DNA of 58,536 nucleotides, from assembly GCF_000686725.1 (NCBI RefSeq), contig NZ_JMLK01000023.1:1-58536 (forward strand). The letters run 5' to 3'. A model generated the notes under the pieces. It worked only from the letters and a program-made list of their open reading frames with translations, had not been told where the DNA came from and did no database searches. The position numbers and the translations under genes are program-made. Source of the stretch: Clostridium akagii DSM 12554 (GTDB lineage Bacteria > Bacillota > Clostridia > Clostridiales > Clostridiaceae). Below are positions 44,324 to 55,005 of the stretch, in pieces. Positions within the stretch are counted from its first letter, which is position 1. Each line of letters begins with the position of its first letter.

Positions 44324-44695
44324 TTACTTTTTCTTTCTTGCCCCTATAGCTCTCTTAGGACCTTTTCTTGTTCTAGCATTGGTTTTAGTTTTTTGTCCTC
44401 TAACTGGAAGACCTTTTCTATGTCTTATGCCTCTATAACATCCAATTTCAACTAATCTCTTAATATTAAGTGCGATTTCTCTTTTCAAATCACCCTCAAC
44501 TTTGAATCCTTTGTTAACATAATCTCTTATAGTGTTAACTTCTTCTTCTGTTAAATCCTTAACTCTTGTGTCAGGATTAACGCCAGTAGCTTTCAACACT
44601 TCATGAGATTTTGGTAATCCAATACCAAATATATAAGTTAAACCTATCTCTACCCTTTTTTCCTTTGGTAGATCAACACCTGCTATTCTAGCCAT
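44324..44695 (-). CDS. rpsM: 30S ribosomal protein S13
   Basis: 123 residues. [25 protein letters not shown] at the N-terminus and [28 protein letters not shown] at the C-terminus are universal S13 features that touch tRNA and the subunit bridge. AGGAGG lies upstream of the ATG. The gap to rpmJ upstream (143 nt, with A/T hairpins) is larger than usual for this operon. Confidence 0.98.
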   Translation of the reverse strand: MARIAGVDLPKEKRVEIGLTYIFGIGLPKSHEVLKATGVNPDTRVKDLTEEEVNTIRDYVNKGFKVEGDLKREIALNIKRLVEIGCYRGIRHRKGLPVRGQKTKTNARTRKGPKRAIGARKKK

Positions 44696-44733
44696 TAAAA
44701 TTTACACCTCCTAGGTATTAATACTCTACATTT

Positions 44734-44787
44734 AAAAATTTTATATATAAAATTTTAGGCAATAAAATATTTATTAATATTTTATTG
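44734..44787. repeat. Two A/T-rich inverted repeats in the rpmJ-rpsM gap
   Basis: CAATAAAATATT (44760-44771) and AATATTTTATTG (44776-44787) form a perfect 12-bp stem with a 4-nt loop. AAAATTTTA/TAAAATTTT pairs next to it at ~44736-44757. They fill the 143 nt between rpmJ and rpsM and may be an RNA processing or attenuation site within the operon. Confidence 0.5.
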
Positions 44788-44838
44788 GCAGCCGTCCTAA
44801 AACAAAATTTAACAATAACCAAAATATTTTTGTTAATA

Positions 44839-44964
<126 letters not shown>

Positions 44965-44969
44965 TCATT

Positions 44970-45188
44970 TTACTTAGCTCTCCAAGTTATTCTTCCTCTA
45001 CTCAAATCATATGGAGATATTTCAACGGTAACTTTATCTCCTGGTAAAATTCTTATAAAGTTCATTCTTAATTTTCCTGAAATATGAGCTAATATTTTTT
45101 GACCACTTTCTAATTGTACTTCAAACATTGCGTTTGGCAAGGATTCAACAACTACTCCTTGCATTTCTATTACATCATCTTTTGACAT
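44970..45188 (-). CDS. infA: Translation initiation factor IF-1
   Basis: 72 residues. [20 protein letters not shown], then [23 protein letters not shown] and [20 protein letters not shown], the S1-type OB fold that occupies the ribosomal A site. GGAGG occurs upstream of the ATG. It follows the KOW-protein gene by 7 nt. Confidence 0.98.
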   Translation of the reverse strand: MSKDDVIEMQGVVVESLPNAMFEVQLESGQKILAHISGKLRMNFIRILPGDKVTVEISPYDLSRGRITWRAK

Positions 45189-45195
45189 AAGGTAA

Positions 45196-45462
45196 TCAAG
45201 CCTCCTTATTACTGCCTAATGACTGCAGAAACTTTCTTATCTCCGAATTACTAACTGTTTTATTTGACAATACGTCATTAAAAACAATATCAGTAATAAT
45301 TAAATGTTTCATTTTCTTTCTTTTAGGCTTTTCAACTTTTCTCAAATCACCATCTGAGATATAAACATACTCTTCATTTATTATATCCATAATTATGAAT
45401 TTCCTATCAATATCTCTACCTGCCTTTGAATATACAACAGTACCCAAGTAATTATTATTCAT
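45196..45462 (-). CDS. KOW-domain (L14e-like) RNA-binding protein
   Basis: 88 residues. The N-terminus [26 protein letters not shown] is a KOW/SH3-like barrel as in archaeal-eukaryal L14e proteins, followed by a basic stretch [18 protein letters not shown]. Such small proteins are standard in the Firmicutes map-KOW-infA interval and are thought to bind ribosomal RNA. The ATG at 45462 has GGGGTGA 4 nt upstream. Upstream the expected map gene is only a remnant, the frame of which ends 5 nt before this start codon. Confidence 0.88.
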   Translation of the reverse strand: MNNNYLGTVVYSKAGRDIDRKFIIMDIINEEYVYISDGDLRKVEKPKRKKMKHLIITDIVFNDVLSNKTVSNSEIRKFLQSLGSNKEA

Positions 45463-45466
45463 CCAT

Positions 45467-45813
45467 TCACCCCTGTAAACCAAAAATTAATATTTCTGGT
45501 GCATTATTTAAAATAGCCACAGTGTTTTCATAATGAGCAAACAAACTTATATGATAAGTAACAATAGCCCAGTCATTAGATTTAATTCTAATATTATATT
45601 TTCATGCATTGTTAATAAGTAACATCTCAAAACTAGGAATCCATAGCATCATCTAAATAATGAACTAGCTCAACCTCTATTATAAACTCGTCAGTCATCA
45701 AATGGAGTTAGAAAATAGTTATACTAGATTTAATGAATTCTTTGATTTTTAAAATTATTTATTCTCAACCTTACACCCATGATTCATGAAATCAACTTAA
45801 GAATCATTCAATT
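45467..45813 (-). pseudogene. map: Remnant of methionine aminopeptidase gene (map)
   Basis: The interval between adk and the KOW gene, where map normally lies, has no intact gene. The minus-strand frame ending at TGA 45469-45467 reads NIRIKSNDWAIVTYH then SLFAHYENTVAILNNAPEIL. This lines up with the C-terminal end of MetAP (W-T-x-V-T ... S-x-x-A-H-x-E-x-T-V-A-I ... P-E-I-L), including the metal-ligand-region Glu. An in-frame TGA at ~45604 and frame changes interrupt it. Upstream pieces (V-D-F-M-N-H-G-C-K-V, F-I-I-E-V-E) may be eroded MetAP too. A full gene is ~750 nt, so at least half is deleted. The C-terminal identification is good; the upstream part is weaker. Confidence 0.8.
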
Positions 45814-46446
45814 TTAACCTAGGACACTAATGATTTCCTTAAAAACTATATCTATATCCTTGGTACCATCAACAGTACGTAATACACCAGATGATTTGTA
45901 GTACTTAGCTAAAGGTTCTGTTTGCTCATAATATACATCCAATCTCGCCTTAACAGTTTCTTCAACATCATCTTTACGTTGTATTAATGCAGTGCTACAT
46001 TTATCACATTTGTTTTCAATCTTGGGTGGATTAAATTTAATGTGATAAGTAGTTCCACAAGCTGGGCATACTCTTCTTCCAGTCATTCTGTCTAAAATAC
46101 TCTCTCTAGGTACTTCTATCAATAAAGCAATATCAATCTTTTTACCCTGAAATGAGTCTAAAGCTTCTGCTTGCTTAACTGTTCTTGGAAAACCATCAAG
46201 TAAAAATCCATTTTTACAATCATCTTCAACTAATCTGTTTTTCACAATTTCTATTGTCAATTCGTCTGGAACAAGTAAGCCTTTATCCATATATCCTTTT
46301 GCCTCTATACCAAGCTCTGTTCTCTCTGATATATTTTTTCTAAATATATCTCCTGTGGATATATGTGGGATACTATAACTCTTACTAATTTGCTCTGCTT
46401 GCGTACCTTTGCCTGCTCCAGGTGGTCCTAACAATACAATTTTCAT
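45814..46446 (-). CDS. adk: Adenylate kinase
   Basis: 210 residues. P-loop [19 protein letters not shown]-binding [24 protein letters not shown] and a LID domain with four cysteines ([10 protein letters not shown]...CDKC) that bind zinc as in Gram-positive enzymes. It interconverts ATP + AMP and 2 ADP. The ATG at 46446 has GGAGA upstream. secY lies 17 nt upstream, so the usual secY-adk pair is kept while the following map is lost. Confidence 0.97.
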   Translation of the reverse strand: MKIVLLGPPGAGKGTQAEQISKSYSIPHISTGDIFRKNISERTELGIEAKGYMDKGLLVPDELTIEIVKNRLVEDDCKNGFLLDGFPRTVKQAEALDSFQGKKIDIALLIEVPRESILDRMTGRRVCPACGTTYHIKFNPPKIENKCDKCSTALIQRKDDVEETVKARLDVYYEQTEPLAKYYKSSGVLRTVDGTKDIDIVFKEIISVLG

Positions 46447-46463
46447 CAAATCATCTCCAACTA

Positions 46464-47744
46464 TTATTCACTAAGAAATCCTTCGTAACGCCTCATTACT
46501 AAATGTGCTTCAATAGCTTTCATAGTTTCAAGAGCAACACCTACAACTATTAACATCCCTGTACCAGTAAAATACATTGCCTGAGATTTTACATACAATT
46601 GTAGTATCATTGGTGCTACTGCAATTACTCCAGCAAATGCTCCCCATAATATAGAAACATTACCGAGTACAGTTTCAATGTATCGTGCAGTTGGTTCACC
46701 TGGTCTAATACCAGGAACAAATCCAGATGATTTATGCATATTTTCAGCCATTTCATCAGGTTTAAACGTGATCTGCGTATAAAACCAAGTGAAAAATATT
46801 ATAAATATAAATTCAGCAATCATATAACCAACACTACTATCTTTGAATATACTATATTTTCCATTTAGTATAATGTTGTATGCTGCTGATTTTGGCCAAA
46901 ACTGCAAAATCATTAAAGGAAATCTCATAACAGCCATTGCAAATATTATTGCAATTATAGCTGATGAATTTATATTCAAAGGAATATGTGATGTCTGTCC
47001 TTTTAAACCTTTTGCAGTAGCTTTTCCTGCATACTGTACTGGTATTCTTCTTTCAGCTAAGCAAGCTATAACAACTGCAACAAATAAAGCCACAACTACA
47101 ACTATTAAAACTATAAGCTGAACTGGATCAATAGTCTGCGCCTGCTGTAAACTTGAAATTTGACCAATAGAAGTTGGTATTCTTGAAATAATATTAACAA
47201 ACATTATTAATGAAATTCCATTTCCAATACCTTTAACCGTAAGCTGCTCACCAAGCCACATTAAAAATGTTGATGCTGTTGTTAATGTCAACATAATCAA
47301 AAGCATATTTAACTTTGAAGTATCTCTAAGAGCTCCCTGAGAGTTGATAATTGAATACATAGCAAATGTCTGAAAAGCTCCTATTAATATTGAACTATAT
47401 CTTGTGATTTTTTGTATTTTTTTTCTTCCATCTTCTCCTTCTTTTTGCATTGCTTCAAGAGAAGGGATTGCTATTGTTAAAAGCTGTACAATTATAGATG
47501 CATTAATGAAAGGAAGTACACCCATAGCAAAAATGCTAAAGTTACTAAATGCTCCACCAGACATTAAATCATAAAACCCACCTATTGATCCAGCCTGTGA
47601 AGTTAAATTAATTAACTTAGACGTATCAACTCCAGGTACTGGAATATGAATACCTATTCTATAAATTACAACTAGGACAATAGTCCACAATAGCCTTTTT
47701 CTTAAATCTGGTAATTTCCATGCTTTACGTAAGGTTGATAACAA
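46464..47744 (-). CDS. secY: Protein translocase subunit SecY
   Basis: About 426 residues with ten membrane helices. The N-terminus reads [21 protein letters not shown] and plug/helix 2 segments include IHIPVPGVD and [27 protein letters not shown]. The C-terminal cytoplasmic loop has [18 protein letters not shown]. The start is taken as TTG at 47744, directly after the rplO stop, with AGAGGTGG ~6 nt upstream. An upstream extension would read through the rplO end and its own ribosome site. Confidence 0.96.
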   Translation of the reverse strand: MLSTLRKAWKLPDLRKRLLWTIVLVVIYRIGIHIPVPGVDTSKLINLTSQAGSIGGFYDLMSGGAFSNFSIFAMGVLPFINASIIVQLLTIAIPSLEAMQKEGEDGRKKIQKITRYSSILIGAFQTFAMYSIINSQGALRDTSKLNMLLIMLTLTTASTFLMWLGEQLTVKGIGNGISLIMFVNIISRIPTSIGQISSLQQAQTIDPVQLIVLIVVVVALFVAVVIACLAERRIPVQYAGKATAKGLKGQTSHIPLNINSSAIIAIIFAMAVMRFPLMILQFWPKSAAYNIILNGKYSIFKDSSVGYMIAEFIFIIFFTWFYTQITFKPDEMAENMHKSSGFVPGIRPGEPTARYIETVLGNVSILWGAFAGVIAVAPMILQLYVKSQAMYFTGTGMLIVVGVALETMKAIEAHLVMRRYEGFLSE

Positions 47745-47745
47745 A

Positions 47746-48186
47746 CTATACCACCTCTGCTTTTCCTCCAGCAGCTTCAATCTTATCAGCTGCTACCTTT
47801 GAAAATTTATTGACTTTGACAGTAAGTTTTTTTGTAAGATCTCCGTTGCCAAGTATCTTTACGCCATCTTTAACTTTGCTGATAACGCCTCTTTGTAGTA
47901 ATGTCTCAACTGTAATCACTGAACCATCTTCAAATATGTTCAATCTATCAACATTTATACTAACTATCTGCTTAGCAAATATGTTTGTAAATCCACGTTT
48001 AGGTAATCTTCTGTAAAGTGGTGTCTGACCACCTTCAAAACCAGGTCTTACTCCACCTCCTGATCTTGCGTTCTGACCATTTTCACCTCTACCAGCATTT
48101 CTACCATTGCCTGAACCAGTACCTCTACCAACTCTTTTAGGAGCTTTTTTAGATCCTGCTGCAGGTTTTAACTCATGAAGTTTCAT
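47746..48186 (-). CDS. rplO: 50S ribosomal protein L15
   Basis: 146 residues. [34 protein letters not shown] at the N-terminus and [23 protein letters not shown] are standard. The ATG at 48186 has GGAGGTG 6 nt upstream; a GTG three codons earlier lies in that site. rpmD ends 24 nt upstream. It is followed within 2 nt by the secY TTG start, which suggests coupled translation. Confidence 0.97.
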   Translation of the reverse strand: MKLHELKPAAGSKKAPKRVGRGTGSGNGRNAGRGENGQNARSGGGVRPGFEGGQTPLYRRLPKRGFTNIFAKQIVSINVDRLNIFEDGSVITVETLLQRGVISKVKDGVKILGNGDLTKKLTVKVNKFSKVAADKIEAAGGKAEVV

Positions 48187-48210
48187 ATTTTGCACCTCCC
48201 CTGTTTTATA

Positions 48211-48390
48211 TTAAACTAGTTCTATGTTTAAAAGATATTTAACTTTCTCTATCATACCTCTTATTTGAGGAGAATCTTCTTTTTCAACTTTTTTGCCTAT
48301 TTTTCTAAGTCCAAGGGCATTAACAGTAGCTATGTGAGTCTTTTTTCTACCTATTAAGCTCTTTGTAAGTGTTATTGAAATCTTAGCCAT
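48211..48390 (-). CDS. rpmD: 50S ribosomal protein L30
   Basis: 59 residues from ATG 48390 to TAA 48211. It reads [20 protein letters not shown], then [17 protein letters not shown] and a closing [14 protein letters not shown], the full L30 pattern. GGAGG lies upstream. The gene sits between rpsE and rplO as expected; it is easily missed because of its size. Confidence 0.97.
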   Translation of the reverse strand: MAKISITLTKSLIGRKKTHIATVNALGLRKIGKKVEKEDSPQIRGMIEKVKYLLNIELV

Positions 48391-48401
48391 GCTAACTCCT
48401 C

Positions 48402-48899
48402 CTAACCTGTTATTTCTACAACAGTTTTACCTCTAAGAGCAGCAATATCTTCTGCAGTTCTTAATCTTGATAAACCATTTATTGTAGCATTAACCATATT
48501 TCGTGCATTGTTAGAACCTAATGATTTAGCTCTAACGTCTCTGATCCCTGCAAGTTCAAGTACTGCTCTGGCAGGACCTCCTGCTAGAACTCCAGTACCT
48601 TCGCTAGCTGGCATAATTAAAACTTTTCCAGTACCGAAGATTCCTTCTACTCTATGAGGGACTGTTCCTTCAACCATTGCAACATTCACAAGGTTCTTCT
48701 TAGCATCCTCAATTCCTTTTCTTATTGCTTCAGGTATTTCAACTGATTTACCAGTTCCTACTCCAACGTGTCCGTTTTCGTCTCCAACTACTACTAAACA
48801 GCTAAATCTAAAATTTCTTCCACCTTTAACAACCTTTGCAACCCTGTTTATTTGTACAACTTTCTCTTTAAGGTCTAGTGTGCTAGGATCGATTCTCAT
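48402..48899 (-). CDS. rpsE: 30S ribosomal protein S5
   Basis: 165 residues. The N-terminal dsRBD-like part has [27 protein letters not shown], then [23 protein letters not shown] and the C-terminal [28 protein letters not shown]. It is involved in decoding accuracy and is a spectinomycin contact. Follows rplR by 16 nt and precedes rpmD. Confidence 0.98.
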   Translation of the reverse strand: MRIDPSTLDLKEKVVQINRVAKVVKGGRNFRFSCLVVVGDENGHVGVGTGKSVEIPEAIRKGIEDAKKNLVNVAMVEGTVPHRVEGIFGTGKVLIMPASEGTGVLAGGPARAVLELAGIRDVRAKSLGSNNARNMVNATINGLSRLRTAEDIAALRGKTVVEITG

Positions 48900-48915
48900 T
48901 TATTTCCCTCCTTTT

Positions 48916-49278
48916 TTAAAACTGTAATCCAGCTTCTCTTGCGCCTTCAGCAAGTTCTTTAACTCTTCCGTGGTATACATATCCACCTCTGTCAAATACT
49001 ACATCTTTTATGCCCTTTTCAGCTGCTCGTTTTGCTATAACTTCACCGACAAGTCTTGCCGCTTCTTTATTACTACCTAATTTAACAGTAAAATCCTTAT
49101 CTTTACTTGACGCAGCGACAAGGGTATTGCCTGCCATATCATCAATGATCTGAACATATATATTCTTCTCACTTCTGAAAACTGCAAGTCTAGGTCTTTC
49201 TGCAGTACCAAAAACTTTTTTACGCACTCTTATATGACGTCTTGTTCTTGATTTGCTCCTGTCCTGTTTATTAAACAT
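48916..49278 (-). CDS. rplR: 50S ribosomal protein L18
   Basis: 120 residues. [37 protein letters not shown] at the N-terminus and [26 protein letters not shown] at the end are universal L18 segments that bind 5S rRNA. The gene is 23 nt after rplF, with a ribosome site (GAAAGGAG) upstream of the ATG. Confidence 0.98.
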   Translation of the reverse strand: MFNKQDRSKSRTRRHIRVRKKVFGTAERPRLAVFRSEKNIYVQIIDDMAGNTLVAASSKDKDFTVKLGSNKEAARLVGEVIAKRAAEKGIKDVVFDRGGYVYHGRVKELAEGAREAGLQF

Positions 49279-49301
49279 ACAATTTCACTCCTTTCTAAAA
49301 G

Positions 49302-49841
49302 TTACTTACCAGTCTTACCTTCTTTACGTCTAACAACTTCATCACTATATTTAATTCCTTTACCTTTATAAGGTTCAGGCTTTCTCCATTTTCTAATGTC
49401 CGCAGCAACAGATCCTACTAATTCTTTATCGATACCTTTAATAATAATCGTGCTTGCATCAGGAGTTACAAAATCTATACCTTCAACTGAGGCTATTTCA
49501 ACTGGATGTGAAAATCCAAGACTCAAAGTCATGTTTTTGCCCTTTAATAGAACTTTATAACCTACACCTACTAATTGAAGAGTTTTTGAATAACCTTCTG
49601 TTACTCCAATTACCATGTTATTTATTAGTGCTCTTGTTAATCCGTGAAGAGCTCTGTGGTTTTTATCATCGCTTGGTCTAGTAACAATAACATTACCATC
49701 TTCCACAACAATTTTCATATCTTTGTGCATAGGCTTAATAAGTTCGCCTTTTGCGCCTTTTACAGTAACAACGTTGTCTGGTGTTACTGCTACAGTTACT
49801 CCAGTTGGAATGACTACAGGCATTTTACCTATTCTTGACAT
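49302..49841 (-). CDS. rplF: 50S ribosomal protein L6
   Basis: 179 residues with the duplicated L6 fold. [18 protein letters not shown] at the start, [27 protein letters not shown] in the centre and the RNA-binding end [27 protein letters not shown] are typical. It sits near the factor-binding centre. AGGAGG precedes the ATG. Confidence 0.98.
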   Translation of the reverse strand: MSRIGKMPVVIPTGVTVAVTPDNVVTVKGAKGELIKPMHKDMKIVVEDGNVIVTRPSDDKNHRALHGLTRALINNMVIGVTEGYSKTLQLVGVGYKVLLKGKNMTLSLGFSHPVEIASVEGIDFVTPDASTIIIKGIDKELVGSVAADIRKWRKPEPYKGKGIKYSDEVVRRKEGKTGK

Positions 49842-49864
49842 AATTACACCTCCTGTTCATCTAA

Positions 49865-50260
49865 CTACCAGATGTAGCAGATAACTTCTCCACCTAATCC
49901 TAGTTTTCTTGCTTCTCTATCAGTTACGATACCTTTAGAAGTTGATATTACTGCAATTCCTAATCCGTTCAATACTTTAGGAGTTTCTTCTTTTCTGCAA
50001 TAAACTCTTAGACCTGGTTTCGATATTCTTCTAAGTCCTGTAATAACTCTATCTTTGTTTTTATATTTTAAGCCTAATCTAAGCATTGGAACTGTTCCAT
50101 CGTTGTATTCCTCAATACTCTTAATATATCCTTCTTGAAGCATTATATTTGATATTGCCTTCTTAATAGTTGAAGAAGGAATTTCTACTACTTCGTGCTT
50201 AACTACGTTAGCATTTCTTATACGCGTTAGCAAATCCGCAATCGGGTCTGTCATAACCAT
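49865..50260 (-). CDS. rpsH: 30S ribosomal protein S8
   Basis: 131 residues. [25 protein letters not shown] at the start, [17 protein letters not shown] and the closing [31 protein letters not shown] are conserved. In E. coli S8 represses the spc operon. The first ATG (50260) has GGAGG 8 nt upstream, so the extra Met-Val at the N-terminus is accepted. Confidence 0.97.
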   Translation of the reverse strand: MVMTDPIADLLTRIRNANVVKHEVVEIPSSTIKKAISNIMLQEGYIKSIEEYNDGTVPMLRLGLKYKNKDRVITGLRRISKPGLRVYCRKEETPKVLNGLGIAVISTSKGIVTDREARKLGLGGEVICYIW

Positions 50261-50289
50261 GGTTTATGCCTCCTTTCATTTGATAACAA

Positions 50290-50475
50290 TTACCAACTTG
50301 CTTTCATGCAACCAGGTATCTCGCCTTTGTACGCAAGTTCTCTGAAACAAATACGGCAAATTCCGTATTTTTTTAATACTGAATGTGGTCTTCCACATAT
50401 TCTACATCTTGTATACGCTCTTGTTGAAAACTTTGGTTCTTTTTTCCATTTTTCGATCATTGCCTTACGTGCCAC
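50290..50475 (-). CDS. rpsZ: 30S ribosomal protein S14 type Z (zinc)
   Basis: 61 residues, the short zinc form. The ligands are C-R-I-C in [13 protein letters not shown] and C-x2-C in [12 protein letters not shown], giving four cysteines. This is the form used by Firmicutes when zinc is adequate. It is located between rplE and rpsH, as is standard, with AGGAGG upstream of the ATG. Confidence 0.98.
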   Translation of the reverse strand: MARKAMIEKWKKEPKFSTRAYTRCRICGRPHSVLKKYGICRICFRELAYKGEIPGCMKASW

Positions 50476-50489
50476 GTTATTACCTCCTT

Positions 50490-51032
50490 TTATTGAGCAA
50501 ATGGCATACCAAGGAATCTCAATAATTCTCTTGCTTCCTCGTCACTTTTTGCTGTAGTAACAAATATTATATCCATACCTCTTACTTTATCTATCTTATC
50601 ATATTCAACTTCAGGGAAAATTAATTGCTCTTTAATTCCTAAAGCGAAATTTCCTCTTCCGTCAAAAGATTTACTTGAAACTCCTCTGAAGTCTCTTACT
50701 CTTGGCAATGCAACGTTCATAAGCTTATCAGCAAATTCATACATTTTTTCTTTTCTTAGAGTAACTTTACAGCCTATTGGCATGTTTTCTCTAATTTTGA
50801 AATTTGCAATTGATTTTTTTGATCGTGTTAAAATTGGTTTTTGTCCTGATATTAATTCTAAGTCCGCTGTAGCTGACTCTAAAACTTTTGTATTTTCTTT
50901 AGCTTCACCAACACCCATGTTAATAACTATTTTCTCAAGTTTAGGTACTTCCATAACGTTTTTGTATCCTAGTTTTTCCATTAGTGCTGAAACCACTTCG
51001 TTTTCATACTTTTCCTTTAGTCTTGCAGCCAT
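50490..51032 (-). CDS. rplE: 50S ribosomal protein L5
   Basis: 180 residues. [17 protein letters not shown] near the start, [20 protein letters not shown] and [30 protein letters not shown] at the end are universal. L5 carries 5S rRNA onto the large subunit. Starts 22 nt after rplX, with a GGAGGG site upstream. Confidence 0.98.
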   Translation of the reverse strand: MAARLKEKYENEVVSALMEKLGYKNVMEVPKLEKIVINMGVGEAKENTKVLESATADLELISGQKPILTRSKKSIANFKIRENMPIGCKVTLRKEKMYEFADKLMNVALPRVRDFRGVSSKSFDGRGNFALGIKEQLIFPEVEYDKIDKVRGMDIIFVTTAKSDEEARELLRFLGMPFAQ

Positions 51033-51054
51033 CCATTAGCCCTCCTTTCAAAAT

Positions 51055-51378
51055 CTAAAATGTTTCTCCACACTTTTTGCACACTCTTACTTTTGCTCCG
51101 TCATCTAAAATTTTATGACTCACTCTTGTAGCTGATTTGCATTTTGTGCAATAAAGCATGACTTTTGAACTATTTATTGCAGCTTCTTTTTCTATAATTC
51201 CACCCTGCATATTTGCTTTATTTGGTTTTTGATGTTTTTTTACAATACCAACATCTTTAACTAATACAGTTGATTTCTTTGGATTAACCGCTAAAACTTC
51301 ACCGATTTTTCCTTTATCTTTTCCTGAAATAACCACAACTGTATCTTTTTTAACAACATGTACTTTACTTGATGCCAT
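51055..51378 (-). CDS. rplX: 50S ribosomal protein L24
   Basis: 107 residues. The KOW motif [26 protein letters not shown] starts large-subunit assembly. The C-terminal part has two CxxC pairs (YCTKCKS and VRVCKKCGE), a zinc-ribbon variant that is frequent in Clostridia. AGGTGAC lies upstream of the ATG. Confidence 0.97.
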   Translation of the reverse strand: MASSKVHVVKKDTVVVISGKDKGKIGEVLAVNPKKSTVLVKDVGIVKKHQKPNKANMQGGIIEKEAAINSSKVMLYCTKCKSATRVSHKILDDGAKVRVCKKCGETF

Positions 51379-51396
51379 CTAAGTCACCTCCCAATC

Positions 51397-51765
51397 TTAT
51401 AAAACTTCAGGTGCTAGTGATAATATTTTATTAAATTCTTTATCTCTTAACTCCCTGGCAACAGGTCCGAAGATACGAGTTCCTTTTGGCTGTTTATCAT
51501 CTTTTATAATTACAGCCGCATTTTCATCGAATTTAATATATGAGCCATCTGCTCTTCTTAAACCTTTTACAGTTCTCACTATTACAGCCTTAATAACTTC
51601 ACCTTTTTTAACAACACCGCCTGGTGTTGCGCTTTTAACGCTAGCCACAATTATATCTCCGATGTTTCCCCACTTTCTCTTGGAACCACCTAATACTCTA
51701 ATGCACATAATTTCTTTAGCACCAGAATTGTCTGCAACTTTTAATACTGTTTGTTGTTGTATCAT
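51397..51765 (-). CDS. rplN: 50S ribosomal protein L14
   Basis: 122 residues. [27 protein letters not shown], then [24 protein letters not shown] at the end, are canonical for L14, which forms intersubunit bridges and is the docking site of the silencing factor RsfS. The gene lies 26 nt after rpsQ with GGAGGG upstream. Confidence 0.98.
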   Translation of the reverse strand: MIQQQTVLKVADNSGAKEIMCIRVLGGSKRKWGNIGDIIVASVKSATPGGVVKKGEVIKAVIVRTVKGLRRADGSYIKFDENAAVIIKDDKQPKGTRIFGPVARELRDKEFNKILSLAPEVL

Positions 51766-51791
51766 CTAAATACCCTCCCTTCATAATCCGA

Positions 51792-52046
51792 CTATTTAGC
51801 CTTTTCAACTATTTCTACAAGTCTCCATCTTTTATCTTTAGACAAAGGTCTTGTTTCCATAATTAATACTTTATCATTAACTTTAGCATCATTATTTTCA
51901 TCATGAGATTTAAATTTAGTAGTTCTGTTTATAGTTTTGCCATACAAAGGATGACGAACTCTAGTTTCAACAGCCACTACAATAGTTTTATCCATTTTAT
52001 CTGAAACAACTTTACCAACTCTTGTTTTTCTATTTCCTCTTTCCAC
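51792..52046 (-). CDS. rpsQ: 30S ribosomal protein S17
   Basis: 84 residues. [37 protein letters not shown] at the start and [21 protein letters not shown] at the end are typical of the OB-fold S17, a primary 16S binder. A GGAGG site precedes the ATG; 21 nt after rpmC. Confidence 0.98.
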   Translation of the reverse strand: MERGNRKTRVGKVVSDKMDKTIVVAVETRVRHPLYGKTINRTTKFKSHDENNDAKVNDKVLIMETRPLSKDKRWRLVEIVEKAK

Positions 52047-52067
52047 AGGACAAACCTCCTTTCAGTT

Positions 52068-52271
52068 TTACTGTTCAAACGCCCTTAGTTCTTCTTCCCT
52101 AAGGATGGTTTTAATCTGGGCTATAGATTTTTTCACTTCTTTTATCCTCATAGGATTTTCAAGTTGGCCAGTAGCTAACTGAAATCTTAGTCTAAATAGT
52201 TCAGTTTTTAAATCGATCAACTTTGTCTGTAGATCTTGAGGACTTGTTTCTCTTAATTCTTTAGCCTTCAT
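52068..52271 (-). CDS. rpmC: 50S ribosomal protein L29
   Basis: 67 residues beginning [20 protein letters not shown] and containing [30 protein letters not shown], a two-helix L29. The start at 52271 is inside the end of rplP (11-nt overlap) with GGTGGTGA upstream; a longer frame with 14 more residues is not supported. Sits at the tunnel exit with L23. Confidence 0.97.
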   Translation of the reverse strand: MKAKELRETSPQDLQTKLIDLKTELFRLRFQLATGQLENPMRIKEVKKSIAQIKTILREEELRAFEQ

Positions 52272-52704
52272 GAATTTCACCACCCATTTCCTCAAAATCT
52301 TTCCTTGTAACAAATTTAGATGCTATAGGAAGTTTATGTTGAGCTAGTCTCATAGCTTCTCTTGCTTGTTCTTCAGTTACACCTGCTATTTCAAATAATA
52401 CTCTACCTGGTTTAACAACTGCTACCCAATATTCTGGTGATCCTTTACCAGAACCCATACGAGTTTCTGCTGGTTTTTCAGTTACTGGCTTATCAGGGAA
52501 AATCTTAATCCAAAGCTTTCCTCCCCTTTTTACATATCTGTTAATAGCAACTCTGGCAGCTTCAATTTGATTACTTGTAATCCAACCACATTCCGAAGCC
52601 TGTATACCGTAATCGCCATAAGCAATAAAGTTACCTCTTGTAGCTTTACCCTTCATTCTTCCTTTTTGAACTTTACGACGTTTAACTCTTTTAGGCATTA
52701 ACAT
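52261..52704 (-). CDS. rplP: 50S ribosomal protein L16
   Basis: 147 residues. [24 protein letters not shown] at the start, [31 protein letters not shown] in the middle and [31 protein letters not shown] at the end. L16 is near the A-site tRNA and peptidyl-transferase centre. The ATG at 52704 has AGGAGG 8 nt upstream and is favoured over the third codon. Overlaps rpmC. Confidence 0.98.
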   Translation of the reverse strand: MLMPKRVKRRKVQKGRMKGKATRGNFIAYGDYGIQASECGWITSNQIEAARVAINRYVKRGGKLWIKIFPDKPVTEKPAETRMGSGKGSPEYWVAVVKPGRVLFEIAGVTEEQAREAMRLAQHKLPIASKFVTRKDFEEMGGEIHEG

Positions 52705-52722
52705 ACCGTATTCCTCCTTCCT

Positions 52723-53394
52723 TTACGCGTTTGCTTCTTCCTTTTTTACAATAGTCTTCTTTACAGGAAGAACTTCACCTTTATATACCCATACCTTTAC
52801 ACCAATTTTACCGTATGTAGTATCTGCTTCTGCAAAACCATAATCAATATCAGCTCTTAAAGTTTGAAGTGGAATTGTTCCTTCATGATACTGTTCGTTT
52901 CTTGCAATTTCTGCTCCTGCAAGTCTCCCTGAACATGAGATCTTAACTCCTTTTATTCCAAATTTCATTGCTCTTTGTATAGTTTGTTTCATTGCTCTTC
53001 TAAAAGATATTCTTCTTACTAATTGAGAAGCTACGTTTTCAGCCATAAGCTGTGCATCGCTGTCTGCATTTCTTACTTCTACAATATTGATTAAAACATT
53101 TTTATTAGCAATTAATTCTTTAAGTTCTTTCTTTAAAGACTCAATTCCAGTACCACCTTTACCAATTACCATTCCGGGTTTAGCAGTGAAAATGTTTAAT
53201 TTAACTCTTTTAGCCGCTCTTTCAATTTCAATTTTAGAAATTCCTGAGTTCTGAAGCTTGTTTTTAACATACTTTCTAACTGTATTATCTTCAATTAAAT
53301 AATCTGCAAAATTTTTCTTATCTGCATACCATCTAGAACTCCAATCTTTAATTATACCCACTCTTAGGCCATTCGGATTAACTTTTTGTCCCAC
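52723..53394 (-). CDS. rpsC: 30S ribosomal protein S3
   Basis: 223 residues. [29 protein letters not shown] opens it. A KH domain contains [27 protein letters not shown] and the C-terminal part has [20 protein letters not shown]. It forms part of the mRNA entry helicase. The gene follows rplV by 15 nt with GGAGGG upstream. Confidence 0.98.
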   Translation of the reverse strand: MGQKVNPNGLRVGIIKDWSSRWYADKKNFADYLIEDNTVRKYVKNKLQNSGISKIEIERAAKRVKLNIFTAKPGMVIGKGGTGIESLKKELKELIANKNVLINIVEVRNADSDAQLMAENVASQLVRRISFRRAMKQTIQRAMKFGIKGVKISCSGRLAGAEIARNEQYHEGTIPLQTLRADIDYGFAEADTTYGKIGVKVWVYKGEVLPVKKTIVKKEEANA

Positions 53395-53409
53395 ACTATT
53401 TCCCTCCTT

Positions 53410-53745
53410 TTATGATCTTTCTTTTACAACTAGGGTAATGTGACTAGTTCTTTTTTTAATTTTAAATGCTCTACCTTGTGCATGTGGTCTGAATCTTTTT
53501 AAAGTCGGACCTGCACCAGTAAATGCATCAGCAACATATAAACTATTCACATCTAGATTTAAATTGTTTTCAGCATTAGCAACTGCTGACTTTAATGCTT
53601 TATTAATAACAACTGCTGCATCTTTCGGAGTATATTGTAATATTGCGAAAGCTTCGTTAACATTTTTTCCTCTTATCAAATCAAGAACTACTCCAACTTT
53701 CATTTGAGAAATTCTAACATATTTAACTATAGATTTTGCTTCCAT
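53410..53745 (-). CDS. rplV: 50S ribosomal protein L22
   Basis: 111 residues. [30 protein letters not shown] at the start and the tunnel-lining hairpin region [37 protein letters not shown]22 helps shape the macrolide-binding exit tunnel. The gene starts 21 nt after rpsS with AGGAGG nearby. Confidence 0.98.
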   Translation of the reverse strand: MEAKSIVKYVRISQMKVGVVLDLIRGKNVNEAFAILQYTPKDAAVVINKALKSAVANAENNLNLDVNSLYVADAFTGAGPTLKRFRPHAQGRAFKIKKRTSHITLVVKERS

Positions 53746-53766
53746 TGATTTTGCCTCCTTTCTAAA

Positions 53767-54051
53767 CTATCGAAGTGCTGAAGACTTCTCTGTGTTATCT
53801 CCGTGTCCTTTGAAAGTTCTTGTAAGAACAAATTCTCCTAATTTGTGTCCAACCATATCTTCACTCATATAAACTGGAACATGTTTTCTTCCGTCGTGAA
53901 CAGCTATAGTGTGACCTACCATTTGTGGAAAAATTGTTGAACTTCTTGACCAAGTTTTTATAACTTTCTTTTCGCCACTCTTATTCATTTCATTAATTCT
54001 CTTAAGAAGTATCTCTTGTACGAATGGTCCTTTTTTTACTGATCTACTCAA
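53767..54051 (-). CDS. rpsS: 30S ribosomal protein S19
   Basis: 94 residues. [65 protein letters not shown] and the tail [10 protein letters not shown] are standard. It sits in the 30S head and contacts S13. Starts 59 nt after the rplB stop, with GGAGG upstream. Confidence 0.98.
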   Translation of the reverse strand: MSRSVKKGPFVQEILLKRINEMNKSGEKKVIKTWSRSSTIFPQMVGHTIAVHDGRKHVPVYMSEDMVGHKLGEFVLTRTFKGHGDNTEKSSALR

Positions 54052-54110
54052 GTTGATGGCCTCCCTTCACTTAACTATTATTATAGAAGAGAATTTTCTA
54101 TTCTCTTCAA

Positions 54111-54944
54111 CTATTTAGTGTTTCTACCCTTAATAATAAGTCTATTAGAATATTTCTTATTCTTTCTTGTCTTATAACCAAGCGCTGGTTTACCCCATGG
54201 AGTAAGTGGACCTGGGTGTCCAACTGGTGCTTTACCTTCACCACCACCATGTGGATGATCGTTTGGATTCATTACTGAACCTCTGACTGTTGGTCTGAAT
54301 CCCATATGTCTTTTTCTACCAGCTTTACCTATGTTCACAATTTCATGTGTAAGGTTTGAAACTGTTCCTATTGCAGCTCTACATTCGATTCTAACATATC
54401 TCATTTCACCACTTGGAAGTCTTAATGTTGCGAAGTTTCCTTCTTTAGCCATAAGTTGTGCACTAGCACCTGCTGATCTAACAAGTTGAGCGCCTTTGCC
54501 TTTTGCTAATTCAACATTATGTACAGTTGTACCAACTGGTATATTTTGAAGTGGTAAAACATTTCCTATTTTTATATCTGATTTTGGTCCTGACACAACA
54601 ATATCGTCAACTTTAAGTCCGGCTGGCGCTATTATATATCTCTTTTCCCCATCTGTATAAAAAACAAGAGCAATGTATGCTGTTCTATTTGGATCATATT
54701 CTATGCTATTTACTCTTGCAGGAATATCATCTTTATTTCTTTTAAAATCTATTATTCTATATTGTTGCTTTGCTCCGCCGCCTCTATGACGAACAGTTAT
54801 TTTACCACGAGCATTTCTACCCGCCTGTCGTTTCTGTTCAACAAGAAGAGATTTTTCTGGTTCATTTGTTGTAATTTCATCAAATGTACTTACAGTCATA
54901 TGTCTTCTTGAAGGAGTCGTTGGTTTAAAACCCTTTATTGCCAT
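54111..54944 (-). CDS. rplB: 50S ribosomal protein L2
   Basis: 277 residues from [19 protein letters not shown]. The peptidyl-transferase-adjacent loop [21 protein letters not shown] holds the essential His, and [34 protein letters not shown] is canonical. The ATG at 54944 has AGGAGG ~8 nt upstream; a frame opening 42 nt earlier is discarded. It follows rplW. Confidence 0.98.
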   Translation of the reverse strand: MAIKGFKPTTPSRRHMTVSTFDEITTNEPEKSLLVEQKRQAGRNARGKITVRHRGGGAKQQYRIIDFKRNKDDIPARVNSIEYDPNRTAYIALVFYTDGEKRYIIAPAGLKVDDIVVSGPKSDIKIGNVLPLQNIPVGTTVHNVELAKGKGAQLVRSAGASAQLMAKEGNFATLRLPSGEMRYVRIECRAAIGTVSNLTHEIVNIGKAGRKRHMGFRPTVRGSVMNPNDHPHGGGEGKAPVGHPGPLTPWGKPALGYKTRKNKKYSNRLIIKGRNTK

Positions 54945-55005
54945 TCTGTATTCCTCCTTTTTTGCGCTTATCTGGCTTACAGCCAATAACAGCTATTCTA
55001 TTTAC

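Noticed and set aside
45484-45813. A new small gene in the adk-KOW gap
   Set aside because: No intact frame with a ribosome site exists; the readable part matches the end of MetAP and is interrupted.
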